DNA of 41,894 nt, from contig JAJRTR010000192.1 in NCBI GenBank assembly GCA_024278215.1, forward strand, positions 1 to 41,894. Direction: 5' to 3'. Positions 1-8,274 of this stretch are shown here, one piece after another (positions within the stretch are counted from its first letter, which is position 1; each line of letters begins with the position of its first letter). Position numbers and translations under genes: made by a program. The DNA is from a bacterium. GTDB lineage: Bacteria > UBP15 > UBA6099 > JAJRTR01. Below the pieces are notes generated by a model. That model was not told where the DNA came from, did not search any database, and was given only the letters and a program-made list of their open reading frames with translations.

Positions 1-72
1 ATTTTGCATCTCCGCCTTGCTTCTGAATAATTTCGTTCGACCTTGCTTCGAACATAATTTTGCAATTGGCTC
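1..72 (-). repeat. Interspersed repeat family A, copy cut by window edge
   Basis: Read on the minus strand this stretch matches the left part of the complete copy at 23926-24105 over about 70 bases: the shared start is GAGCCAATTGCAAAATTATG, followed by a similar GTTCG(A/T)AGC(A/G)AGGTCGA block and an AGCAAGGCGGA block. A third partial copy lies at 38353-38387. The rest of 1-326 holds no gene I can support. The open frame that runs from base 81 into the first gene has no recognisable protein before residue 83 and no good ribosome site. Confidence 0.75.
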
Positions 73-326
73 GTAAGTAATTGTTGGTGGCCATATTATG
101 GACTGCCGTTCGCGATACAGTTTTTGCACAGGCCTTTTCACGCATAAATTATCCGAAAAACAAATTACTTTTTAACTTGTGCGTTTTTGAAACATGCGCA
201 GAATTCACTGGAAGTACGGCCAGGGACCTGCATTCGAATACAGGCCGCGTACCCTGCAATACCACAGCTTCGTTTCAGGCAACTGAATTACTACATTGCT
301 TAAAATCGGAAAGGATGACAAAAAAC

Positions 327-1205
327 ATGAAACATCGTGATTCATCAAAACGCAGGAGTGTCCTGCAACTGCTTGTCATGGCTGTATCGACGGTAGTTAT
401 TCTCGGTTTTCAGTCGGCACCCGCCACAGCGCAATACAAAGACGGCCGGAAACCGGCAGGTGTGATAGAGGAAGTTAAGGAAACGTATATATGCCCCGCG
501 ACTGGCTTATCCATTAACGACTCAGCAACTGAAGGCGCGCTGTGCCCCGGCGGCAGTAAGGTTCTCAGGATCGTCGGCCTGATGGTGGATGCGGGCTGGA
601 GCAGGGAGGACATCCTTTCATCAATGAACATATTCGTCAGGGGAAAGTCGATAAGGGCAAGTGTGGATACAAGCGGTATGCCCGCTATCGGCGACCCCGA
701 TGCTCCTGTTACCATGGTCGAGTTCACCGACATGCAATGCCCCTACTGCAAGAGGTACAACGACACAACATTTCCAGCTCTGAAAAAAAAGTATATCGAT
801 AGCGGAAAAGTGCGATACGTGCAGGTCAACCTGCCGCTTCCGTTTCACAAGAATGCGAATAAAGCCGCACAGTCCCTTTATTGTGCAGCCGACCAGGATA
901 AGTTCTGGGAGTTGAGAGCAATGTTGTTCAATGACCAGAAGAAGTTGTCTGTTCCGGATATAAAAGGATATGCGGATGATCTTGGAGTAGACACCGTCGC
1001 GTTTGCCTCATGTCTCGACGGCGGAAAATATAAAGAACGTGTGAACAGAGACTTGAGCAAGGCTCGGAGCGCAGGCATAAACGGCACCCCCGGCTTTGTG
1101 ATCGCGCCCACACGTAAAGACGGAAAGATCACAGGGAACAAATTGAGCGGCGCGCAGCCGGCCGGCACATTTTACGAGGCGATTGATAAAGTGACGGCAA
1201 AATGA
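327..1205 (+). CDS. Exported DsbA-like thiol:disulfide protein with CcmH-like N-terminal segment
   Basis: A 292-residue thioredoxin-fold protein of the DsbA/DsbG type (Thioredoxin_4), expected in the periplasm. Residues 1-35 form a Sec signal peptide (RR near position 10, hydrophobic core, ATA cleavage site). Residues 50-100 (C56, C73, then a helix ending WSREDILSSM) resemble the CcmH/NrfF haem-lyase subunit fold around its cysteine motif, although the spacing is C-x16-C instead of C-x2-C. Residues 115-290 are the DsbA-like domain with CPYC at 138-141 and the cis-proline region NGTPGF. The ATG at 327 is chosen because AAAGG/GGA at 309-315 precedes it; an ATG at 315 overlaps that site. The next gene, a YyaL-type thioredoxin protein, lies 63 bases downstream, so the two probably form an exported redox unit. 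Substrates are unknown. Confidence 0.85.
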   Translation: MKHRDSSKRRSVLQLLVMAVSTVVILGFQSAPATAQYKDGRKPAGVIEEVKETYICPATGLSINDSATEGALCPGGSKVLRIVGLMVDAGWSREDILSSMNIFVRGKSIRASVDTSGMPAIGDPDAPVTMVEFTDMQCPYCKRYNDTTFPALKKKYIDSGKVRYVQVNLPLPFHKNANKAAQSLYCAADQDKFWELRAMLFNDQKKLSVPDIKGYADDLGVDTVAFASCLDGGKYKERVNRDLSKARSAGINGTPGFVIAPTRKDGKITGNKLSGAQPAGTFYEAIDKVTAK

Positions 1206-1268
1206 CGAGGGCCGCGGCACGGTTGCTGTTCGGCAAGTGCCGTCGTGTCTGGAGAAGGGAGCGTTTGC

Positions 1269-3476
1269 ATGAATACGAAAAACAAGTGGTTTCTGCTCAC
1301 AGTGCTCGTCGCTTCCGTCGTGATAATCGCAGCCGCGCGTTATTCTGATCTGTATGTGTATCTCCCGGCGCTGGGTTTTCTCTATGATGCGTTCGAGCCC
1401 GGCGGTGCTGAGGCCCGCGCCGAAACCACGGGGAAGAACCATCTCGCAAACCAGAAAAGTCCGTACCTGCTCCAACATGCCGACAACCCGGTGGACTGGT
1501 ATCCATGGGGCGACGAAGCTTTCAACAGGGCGAAGAAAGAAAACAAGCCGATATTCCTTTCCATCGGGTATTCGACCTGTCACTGGTGCCATGTCATGGA
1601 ACGCGATTCGTTTGAGAACGAACTCGTGGCCGCGATTATTAACAAGTATTTCATCTCGATAAAAGTGGATCGTGAAGAGAGGCCGGACATCGACGCGATT
1701 TATATGAAAGTATGTCAGGCAATGACCGGCGGCGGCGGATGGCCGCTGACTATCGTGATGACGCCCGACAGGAAACCTTTCTTCGCCGGCACTTTCTTCC
1801 CGGCCGACGACAACTACGGCAGAAAAGGGCTTAAGACTATTCTCCGGGAAATAGCAGACCTGTGGGAATCCAATCATGACAGGGTGCAGGCTTCAGCCGA
1901 CAACATCACGCAGGCGGTACAGACAAAGCAGGACTCGGAAGCCGGTGTTCAACTCGATGAAAAAACGCTGAAACATGCGTTCGATATTTTCTCTGCAAAC
2001 TACGACAGGCAATACGGCGGTTTCGGCCGCGACGGGCCGAAGTTCCCAAAGGCGCACGAGATATCGTTCCTGCTGCGATATTGGAAAAGAACCGGCGATG
2101 CGGACGCGCTGGAGATGGCTGAAAAAACGCTCGACGGCATTTACAGGGGCGGTGTGCACGACCACATCGGCGGCGGCTATCACCGCTATTCCACAGACAA
2201 GATGTGGCTGGTGCCCCACTTCGAGAAAATGCTCTACGACCAGGCGATACTCGCGCGCGCTTTTCTCGAAGCATATCAGGCGACCGGGAAACAGGTCTAC
2301 GCGGACGCCGCGCGCGACATTTTCGATTACGTGCTCCGCGACATGACCGGTCCGCGGGGCGGCTTCTATTCCGCCGAGGATGCCGACAGCGAGGGCGAAG
2401 AAGGCAAGTTCTACGTGTGGACGAAAGGGGAAATCGACACGCTTCTGGGCAGCGGCGCGGCAGCGTTCGAGAAATATTACGGCGTGACGCAAAGCGGCAA
2501 TTTCGAGCGAGGAACGAACATACTTCACATCCCGGATCAACTGTCGGAGTCCGAAAAGAAAAATATTGCTCCGGCACTCGAATCGGGACGAAAGAAACTG
2601 TTCGCCGCACGCGGCAAACGTGTCAGACCCTCCCTTGACGACAAGGTGCTGGTAAGCTGGAACGGACTGATGATATCGTCACTGGCCTATGGCTCCCGCG
2701 TACTCGGGGAGCCGCGCTATGCAGAGGCCGCGGAGAAGGCGGCCGGTTTCATTATGTCCGGGATGTGGAAGGACGGCAGGCTGCTGAGGCGCTACCGGGA
2801 CGGTGAAGCCGGGATCCCCGGCTTTGTCGACGATTATGCCTTTCTCGACCTTGCGCTTGTCGATCTCTACGAAGCGACATTCGACTTGAAATGGATTGCG
2901 GATGCGAAAAAAGTCGCCGACCTGATGCTGAAACTTTTCCGTGATGACGACAGCGGGGGCCTGCTTTTTTCAGCCGATGACAATGAGCAACTGCCAGGTA
3001 CCGTCAGGGATGCCTATGACGGTGCGGAACCGTCAGGAAACTCTATCGCGGCGCTCGCTCTCCTGAAGTTGGCGAAACTGACAATGAACTCCGAATATGA
3101 AAGCGCGGGCCGGGAGATTATCAATGCCTTTTCGGCCGGGATAGCGAGTTATCCCGTCGGATTCGCGCAGATGCTCCAGGCGCTCGACTTCGAGATCGGA
3201 CCTTCGATGGAAATCGTTATTGTGGGCAACTCGTCGGACCCGTTTGCGCTGAATATGCTCGAAGTCGTCGACAATGAATACCTGCCCAGCAAAATCCTTG
3301 TGTTCTATCCAAAAGATAAACCCGCCGGCGAAATAGAATCCGTTATTCCCTACACGGAAATGAAGGAAATGATCGGCGGCAGTCCGACAGCCTTCGTGTG
3401 CAGCAACTTCACGTGTAAATTCCCAACCAACGACATCAACCAACTGCGAAAACTGTTGTCGGCAGATGACAGGTAG
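1269..3476 (+). CDS. YyaL/DUF255-type thioredoxin domain protein, membrane-tethered or exported
   Basis: A 735-residue member of the DUF255 (Thioredox_DsbH) family, the group of bacterial YyaL and animal SPATA20. After the N-terminal segment the hallmark block begins at residue 56 ([20 protein letters not shown]), followed by the thioredoxin active site CHWC at 104-107. The remaining ~500 residues form the six-hairpin (alpha/alpha toroid) glycosidase-like region. Most family members are cytoplasmic, but here residues 7-23 form a hydrophobic helix followed by a ~30-residue linker, so the protein is probably anchored in the membrane or secreted. The ATG at 1269 is preceded by GGAGAAGGGA at 1251-1260. 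Its biochemical reaction is not established for the family. The C-terminus carries an extra Cys pair (CSNFTC). Context with the upstream DsbA-like gene suggests extracytoplasmic thiol chemistry. Confidence 0.9.
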   Translation: MNTKNKWFLLTVLVASVVIIAAARYSDLYVYLPALGFLYDAFEPGGAEARAETTGKNHLANQKSPYLLQHADNPVDWYPWGDEAFNRAKKENKPIFLSIGYSTCHWCHVMERDSFENELVAAIINKYFISIKVDREERPDIDAIYMKVCQAMTGGGGWPLTIVMTPDRKPFFAGTFFPADDNYGRKGLKTILREIADLWESNHDRVQASADNITQAVQTKQDSEAGVQLDEKTLKHAFDIFSANYDRQYGGFGRDGPKFPKAHEISFLLRYWKRTGDADALEMAEKTLDGIYRGGVHDHIGGGYHRYSTDKMWLVPHFEKMLYDQAILARAFLEAYQATGKQVYADAARDIFDYVLRDMTGPRGGFYSAEDADSEGEEGKFYVWTKGEIDTLLGSGAAAFEKYYGVTQSGNFERGTNILHIPDQLSESEKKNIAPALESGRKKLFAARGKRVRPSLDDKVLVSWNGLMISSLAYGSRVLGEPRYAEAAEKAAGFIMSGMWKDGRLLRRYRDGEAGIPGFVDDYAFLDLALVDLYEATFDLKWIADAKKVADLMLKLFRDDDSGGLLFSADDNEQLPGTVRDAYDGAEPSGNSIAALALLKLAKLTMNSEYESAGREIINAFSAGIASYPVGFAQMLQALDFEIGPSMEIVIVGNSSDPFALNMLEVVDNEYLPSKILVFYPKDKPAGEIESVIPYTEMKEMIGGSPTAFVCSNFTCKFPTNDINQLRKLLSADDR

Positions 3477-3549
3477 CGAGTGTCGTGTCAGGCGCTGAAT
3501 GTCGGCAAAACGGCAGGACACTGTCACCGCCCCGTGGCTATCTATAGCA

Positions 3550-3610
3550 TTTATTATTTAGAATTGCATACGTATAGTTACGATTATCATGTACAAAGAA
3601 AAGAACACTT
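3550..3610 (+). repeat. Interspersed repeat family C, copy 1
   Basis: About 60 bases that reappear nearly unchanged in inverted orientation at 31680-31737. The core AATTGCATACGTATAGTTAC is identical in both, and GATTATCATRTACAAA follows. It contains the short palindrome ATACGTAT. It lies in the gap between the YyaL-type gene and the Rrf2 gene. Confidence 0.75.
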
Positions 3611-3678
3611 TATTGTCATTTCACGACTTCATATACGCAATTCCTGACGATAACAACTATAAGTCGCGTGCTCGCATT

Positions 3679-3720
3679 ATAGTATATTGTTCTCGGCGAG
3701 GGACAATGAGTGTATACTAT
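3679..3720. promoter_or_regulatory. Inverted repeat with -10-like hexamer upstream of the Rrf2 gene
   Basis: ATAGTATA (3679-3686) and TATACTAT (3713-3720) are perfect reverse complements. TTGT and ACAA lie inside them as a second inverted pair. The right arm contains TATACT, a good -10 hexamer, 34 bases before the ATG at 3754. Rrf2 regulators often repress their own promoter through such dyads, so this is a candidate autoregulatory operator. This is inference from position and symmetry only. Confidence 0.4.
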
Positions 3721-3753
3721 GAATAGTTGAAAAAGACGGATGGGAAGAGGAAG

Positions 3754-4179
3754 ATGAAACTTAATACGAGGGTGAGATATGCGGTAAGGATGATGGCGGA
3801 TATTATGAAGAACAGCAACGGTGAAACAGTGCCGCTGAAGGACGTGGCAAAAAGACAGAATCTTTCCAAGCGCTACCTCTCACAACTGGCGACACCCCTG
3901 AAGAACGCGAAGTTGCTGAAGAGTGTCTGGGGGATGAACGGCGGATACATTCTCGCGCGGCCCGGGGCGGAGATAACGATATTAGAGATAATTGAGGCCG
4001 TTGAAGGCTCGATCAGCATTATTGACTGTATAACTGAAAAGGAACTCTGCATGAGAACTGAAGGATGTGAGTGCCGCTCACTGTGGAGCGGACTCAATGA
4101 CACTATTGTGTCATATCTTGAAGGATGCACACTTGAAGACATAGTTTTAAAAAGCGGAGACAACCTGTGTAGCGCCTGA
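3754..4179 (+). CDS. Rrf2-family transcriptional regulator with Fe-S-type cysteine cluster
   Basis: A 141-residue winged-helix regulator of the Rrf2/IscR family. It begins MKLNTRVRYAVRMM, the usual family start, then the recognition region SKRYLSQLATPLKNAKLLKS and wing GMNGGYILARP. Cysteines C92, C99, C105 and C107 lie where IscR places its three cluster-binding cysteines (92, 98, 104), so binding of an iron-sulfur cluster is likely. The ATG at 3754 is preferred over the in-frame TTG at 3727 because it gives the family N-terminus and follows GGAAGAGGAAG. It stands alone, with no isc or suf genes nearby, so its targets are unknown. A dyad lies just upstream, and a 12-base inverted pair flanks the gene (3717-3728 and 4309-4320). 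Confidence 0.88.
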   Translation: MKLNTRVRYAVRMMADIMKNSNGETVPLKDVAKRQNLSKRYLSQLATPLKNAKLLKSVWGMNGGYILARPGAEITILEIIEAVEGSISIIDCITEKELCMRTEGCECRSLWSGLNDTIVSYLEGCTLEDIVLKSGDNLCSA

Positions 4180-4498
4180 GGTCGCACCTCACGGTCGTTA
4201 TCGTAATATTGAAGATTTCCCTATAAAGAGGTACGGAGTGTACGACATGCAAGGTACGCTTCAGCCCGGATACCTTCAATTAAGGGTATGACGATTGCAA
4301 ATATCTGTAACTATTCATAGAGCTGTGAAGAGCATTTCTTCTCTGTGCGAAGTCGAAGAGTAAATGCCGTGGATGTCCTCCGTCTTAGCTCGGGAAGCAC
4401 CTCCGGATAAGTGTCATTTCAGCGTTGACACAACACAATAGCTGAACGGTGAGAACAGTTACAGAGAAGGTGGTAATTCGGCGAATGGAGCTGTTGAT
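4180..4498. other. Gene-free gap between Rrf2 regulator and glycosyltransferase
   Basis: The gap starts with a perfect 6-bp hairpin TGAGGT-CGC-ACCTCA (4177-4191) that overlaps the Rrf2 stop codon but has no T run. AACTATTCATAG at 4309-4320 is the exact reverse complement of CTATGAATAGTT at 3717-3728 in front of the Rrf2 gene, so both could be sites for the same regulator. TTGACA occurs at about 4425, but no convincing -10 follows. Confidence 0.35.
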
Positions 4499-5650
4499 AT
4501 GCCTGAATGGGATGTAGTAATAATCGCAAGGGATACCTGGGGTGATGTGTGGCGCAGGCGGCACTGCCTCGCGCACGAATGGGCACGCGAACGAAAAGTT
4601 CTTTTTGTGGAACCCGCAGTCGCGTCGAAAAAGAAGCGGAAGAAAAGAAGCGTGCGGGAAGACGGAGGGCTTCCGCCCGGTATTCGTGTTGTCGAGGATA
4701 ACATATATGTAATGAACCCGGTGAAGCATCTGCCCAATTCGCTTTCGTTGGGCCGCAGCATGAATATGAAAGCGATAGGTGTTGCGCTGAAAAAGAATCT
4801 TAAAACACTTGGTTTCAGAAATCCCCTGATGTGGATTACAGCCGAGTTCGGAGTGCATTTTATCGAACATGTCCCCCACAGCCTGGTTGTATATGACGTG
4901 ACGGACGACTGGACGGCGGCTACTCTGCCTGAGAAGGAAATGAAGCAGATAGTGGGCGACGACAGGCTGCTTGTCGAAAAAGCGGATATTATCTTCACCG
5001 TTTCAAAAGCGCTTTTTGATAAAAAATCAAAATTCAAAGAGGAAACATTCATCGTTCCGAATGGAGTTCGTATAGAACTTTACGAAGGCGTGAAGTCCGG
5101 GCCGGTCGCCGAACTCGAGGGTATAAACAGGCCGATTGTCGGTTACGCGGGAACACTTCATTCCGACCGGCTCGACATAGGGTTGATCGATGAAGTCGCC
5201 CGGATGGCGAGAGGCAGGTTTTCCATCGTATTTATCGGGCCCAACAGCCTGGATGTAAAGTCGATGGAGACGCTCGATAAGCACATGAATGTTTTCATAC
5301 GTCCGCCTGTAAAATTCGAACGGCTGCCCGAGATTCTCGCGTCTTTCGACCTGTGCAGTATTCCGCACAGGATAACGCAATTCACCAACAGCCTCAATCC
5401 GCTCAAAGCATTCGAGTATCTCGCATCGGGAACCCCGATAATCACTACACCGGTCGCCGAAATGGCGGCTTTTGCGGAATATGTGACATTCGCGGAAGGT
5501 CCGGAAAAGTTTTTCGAGGCGGCGCTCGATATATTAAATGGGAATGAGATGTCCACTGCTGAAGAAAGAAAGGCGGCGGCCCGGGAGCATTCGTGGCGGA
5601 ATCGTGAACTCGAGATACGCGAGATAATCGAGGAGTTTACAGTGAAATAG
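4499..5650 (+). CDS. Glycosyltransferase, GT-B fold (family 4 / TuaH-like)
   Basis: A 383-residue cytoplasmic GT-B glycosyltransferase. The N-terminal half begins WDVVIIARDTWGDVWRRRHC and includes VVYDVTDDW, a segment typical of TuaH-like enzymes. The C-terminal half carries FIVPNGV, GYAGTLHSDRLD and the donor-binding motif LNPLKAFEYLASGTPIITT with the conserved Lys and Glu. There are no membrane segments. The ATG at 4499 follows GGAG at 4487-4490. It presumably adds a sugar to a surface polysaccharide, lipid or flagellar protein, but donor and acceptor cannot be read from the sequence. It lies upstream of a flagellin gene, which is compatible with, but does not prove, a role in surface or flagellin glycosylation. 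Confidence 0.85.
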   Translation: MPEWDVVIIARDTWGDVWRRRHCLAHEWARERKVLFVEPAVASKKKRKKRSVREDGGLPPGIRVVEDNIYVMNPVKHLPNSLSLGRSMNMKAIGVALKKNLKTLGFRNPLMWITAEFGVHFIEHVPHSLVVYDVTDDWTAATLPEKEMKQIVGDDRLLVEKADIIFTVSKALFDKKSKFKEETFIVPNGVRIELYEGVKSGPVAELEGINRPIVGYAGTLHSDRLDIGLIDEVARMARGRFSIVFIGPNSLDVKSMETLDKHMNVFIRPPVKFERLPEILASFDLCSIPHRITQFTNSLNPLKAFEYLASGTPIITTPVAEMAAFAEYVTFAEGPEKFFEAALDILNGNEMSTAEERKAAAREHSWRNRELEIREIIEEFTVK

Positions 5651-5838
5651 ACACTTTCGATGATCTCGTGATATATAGTTAATCGCGAAAATGAAGTTTT
5701 TATGAACGCCGGAACATTCATTCGAAGAGCTGACACTGAAGAGGGCGGGAACAATGAAAACATAATATTTACAAGCGAAACGACAATGGAATTCCCCTGC
5801 AACACCAATACATGGCATTTTCGTTTTTTCCGCATTGC

Positions 5839-5866
5839 TAAAGTTTTCAAGAATATGTACCGATTG
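5839..5866 (+). promoter_or_regulatory. Candidate sigma-28 (FliA-type) promoter upstream of flagellin
   Basis: TAAAGTTT at 5839-5846 matches the sigma-28 -35 consensus, and ACCGATTG at 5859-5866 is close to the -10 consensus GCCGATAA with a TAAA-N16 spacing. It is on the same strand as the flagellin at 6144, as expected for class 3 flagellar genes. The implied leader is about 275 bases, which is long. The remainder of the gap 5651-6143 holds no gene I can support. Confidence 0.4.
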
Positions 5867-6143
5867 AATAAGTAAGCTGGATGTGTCGGCGAAGCCCGAA
5901 AATTGCGTATATGTTTATATCGCGCTTTCGGCTATCGTCGGCTACAACATAACAGCCGTCCGAGTGTGGAAGGGATTCCGCGCCGGATGATAGCGTTGCC
6001 GTGAAATATGGTGAATGCCGTATAGCGTGCGCTCATCCTTAAACTGGGATGTCGGCAGGCGCAAGCAATATACAGCATATAACTATTGTTTCATGGTTGC
6101 GGAATAATTTAGTTTCGCGCGATTTCTACAAGGAGGTAGGATT

Positions 6144-7160
6144 ATGATCGCCGTTAACACCAATATCAGTGCGCTTTTTACACAGTACGCTACCCGCGCA
6201 AATCAACTGAGTCTGAACGAGAGAACCGAGCGCCTTTCGAGTGGTTCCAAGCTCAACAGAGCTGCGGACGACCCGTCGGGGCTGGCGATTTCTCAGGGGA
6301 TGAATGCGCAACTCCACGGTATCCGGCAGGCAATTGGCAACTCGCAGGACACTATCCACATGTTGCGTCTCGTGGATAGTTTTATTGATGATATCCAGAA
6401 TATCATGATGGATATCAGGGACACTAATGTCCGCCTCGCGAATCAGGCGACACTCACAAACAATCCCACAGGTGTGGCGGGATCAGTGCCGCTTGTTCAC
6501 GACAACATGGAACTCCACAAGGAGAGCGAGGTAATGAAGTACAGCATCTACAGGATGTTCACCGAATTTCCCAACCCGGGACAGCAGCAAACCCCCGTTC
6601 TCAATTACAATGGGAAGAACATCTTTGACAGTACGGGCGGAGGAATCGTGGATGATCTACAGCGCGGTTTTGCCAATGGCCAGGTGGCCCAGGTGGGAGC
6701 CGACAACGATACAGCAAACCGGGTCAATATTGTACTGGACGATCTGGCTACATATTTCTTTGCCTGGCGAACCGAGTACAACCCGCCGCCCAATCCGAGT
6801 GGAAACGCATCCAGCGGCTGGTATCTCGGATACGCGCAGGACACGATTTCAGATGTGGACGGCAAGCTTGATAAGCTCAACGAACTGCGTACACAAATCG
6901 GCGCTCAGGACGTAGCGCTCCAACACACCATCGACGATCTCAACAACCAGTACATCAATATTGCCGGCGGCAAATCGAGAATCACCGATGCTGATATGGC
7001 TGTCGAAATTACTCAGAATACCGCTGAGTTGATCAAGAGCCAGTCATTATCCTTGACTTTCCAGCAGGCCAACGCGCTGCCTCTGTTGACTGTGCCGTTG
7101 CTCGACGCCATTTACAACGGACTTTCTCCCAAGATGGTACACACCGGATCGGGTTCGTAG
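6144..7160 (+). CDS. Flagellin
   Basis: A 338-residue flagellin, the subunit of the flagellar filament, exported through the flagellar type III apparatus. The N-terminal D0/D1 domain is clear: IAVNTNISALFTQYATRANQ, then ERLSSGSKLNRAADDPSGLA. The C-terminal D1/D0 part (ELRTQIGAQDVALQHTIDDL, then SRITDADMAVEITQNTAELI) is also conserved. The middle (about 115-240) is short and not recognised. The end differs from classical flagellins: after FQQANALP the chain continues LLTVPLLDAIYNGLSPKMVHTGSGS, about 20 residues beyond the usual stop. The ribosome site AAGGAGGT at 6130-6137 is a perfect anti-16S match, which fits high expression. A terminator follows at 7268-7292. Confidence 0.95.
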   Translation: MIAVNTNISALFTQYATRANQLSLNERTERLSSGSKLNRAADDPSGLAISQGMNAQLHGIRQAIGNSQDTIHMLRLVDSFIDDIQNIMMDIRDTNVRLANQATLTNNPTGVAGSVPLVHDNMELHKESEVMKYSIYRMFTEFPNPGQQQTPVLNYNGKNIFDSTGGGIVDDLQRGFANGQVAQVGADNDTANRVNIVLDDLATYFFAWRTEYNPPPNPSGNASSGWYLGYAQDTISDVDGKLDKLNELRTQIGAQDVALQHTIDDLNNQYINIAGGKSRITDADMAVEITQNTAELIKSQSLSLTFQQANALPLLTVPLLDAIYNGLSPKMVHTGSGS

Positions 7161-7267
7161 TGATAGTCGTTACTACGCGCAGGGAGTGCCGACCCGGCGC
7201 GGTTATTCTTTTTCGGGTTGCTTAACCATCGGCCCGATGTGTGATTATATAGGACTGAACATTGCAG

Positions 7268-7292
7268 ACCCGGCCTCTCGGGGCCGGGTTTT
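7268..7292 (+). terminator. Rho-independent terminator after flagellin
   Basis: ACCCGGCC (7268-7275) pairs with GGCCGGGT (7282-7289) around a short loop and is followed by TTTT. It lies 107 bases after the flagellin stop and before the metallophosphoesterase gene, so it isolates the flagellin transcript. Confidence 0.75.
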
Positions 7293-7347
7293 GTGCGTTC
7301 TTTTTCAGCCCGCTTACTTCACCAATCCATGCTAAGGCAACTGATAA

Positions 7348-8256
7348 ATGATCAAGAAGAAATTCACTGGCCTGATACTGGCCGACATTCATTGTTCCGG
7401 CGAAGGCGACGACCTGCCGATAAAAGGGAAAATCGCAAGAGACCTGAATGATTTCTTCGACAGGATAAAACTCGATTCGATATTCCGCTTCCGCAATCAA
7501 CTGAAAACCGCCGCCGAAACGATGCAAAGACTCCGCGGTATTCTCGATAAATATATGGATCGGGCCGAGCAGGTTTTTATTGCGGGCGACATCACGGATA
7601 TGGGCCGCGACAGCGAATATAAATCCGTAATTGAAGCGCTCGCCGACTACGATTCCCGCAAAATATCAGTCGTACCCGGCAATCACGAATATGCACAGGT
7701 ATACATGCTGAAAAAAAGGCGCAAACTCATCAGGAAATTTAAAAATATCTTCGAGAATTTCCTGCCGCCGACACCAGAGCCGTCTGACTCCGACCTATAC
7801 TATCCTTATGTGAAAGAGATCGGCGGCGACTTTGTTGTGTTCGGACTGGACACGGGGCTTGCTCCATTGCAAGGTCCGTCGAAGGGCCTTTTCGGACCCG
7901 AACAACTCGACAGGCTGGAAACCCTGCTCGACTCAGGCCGGTTCGACGGCATGCACAAGATTATGCTTATGCACCACGATGTGTCGATCACGGATCGCGA
8001 CGACCTCGATTATGTACATGATCGCGACAGGTTCGTCGATATTCTTAACATACACAACATCGGCCCGCAGGACAGAAATATTACTGTTATCTGCGGACAC
8101 ACACACACGGAAAAGTTCGGCGGCGGAAACATCGGGAATATCAATTTCATCGCCGGACCCTACTTTTGTTCGCGAACCGGAAATGATTTTCTCCTCTTTG
8201 AGATCAACGAAGACGGCATTGCAGCGCGACTGAATACAAATGAGTCCGCCGGATAA
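7348..8256 (+). CDS. Calcineurin-like metallophosphoesterase
   Basis: A 302-residue cytoplasmic metallophosphoesterase. All dinuclear-metal motifs are present in order: DIH at residue 13, GDITD, GNHE, MHHD and GHTH. The family hydrolyses phosphomonoesters, phosphodiesters or nucleotides; the substrate here is not evident. A charged insert (LKKRRKLIRKFKNIFENF) lies between GNHE and the second half. No signal peptide is visible. The stop lies 18 bases before the ceramidase-like gene, and a GNAT gene follows, all on one strand, so the three are probably co-transcribed. The ATG at 7348 has only a weak ribosome site (AAGG about 10 bases upstream). Confidence 0.88.
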   Translation: MIKKKFTGLILADIHCSGEGDDLPIKGKIARDLNDFFDRIKLDSIFRFRNQLKTAAETMQRLRGILDKYMDRAEQVFIAGDITDMGRDSEYKSVIEALADYDSRKISVVPGNHEYAQVYMLKKRRKLIRKFKNIFENFLPPTPEPSDSDLYYPYVKEIGGDFVVFGLDTGLAPLQGPSKGLFGPEQLDRLETLLDSGRFDGMHKIMLMHHDVSITDRDDLDYVHDRDRFVDILNIHNIGPQDRNITVICGHTHTEKFGGGNIGNINFIAGPYFCSRTGNDFLLFEINEDGIAARLNTNESAG

Positions 8257-8274
8257 AGGTGTTATAATCAAGTT

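Noticed and set aside
1205-1225. GGCACGGTTGC as a sigma-54 promoter
   Set aside because: The GG and GC elements are not 10 bases apart, so the spacing rule fails.
4177-4191. Hairpin TGAGGT-CGC-ACCTCA as terminator of the Rrf2 gene
   Set aside because: It overlaps the stop codon, the stem is only 6 bp and no T run follows.
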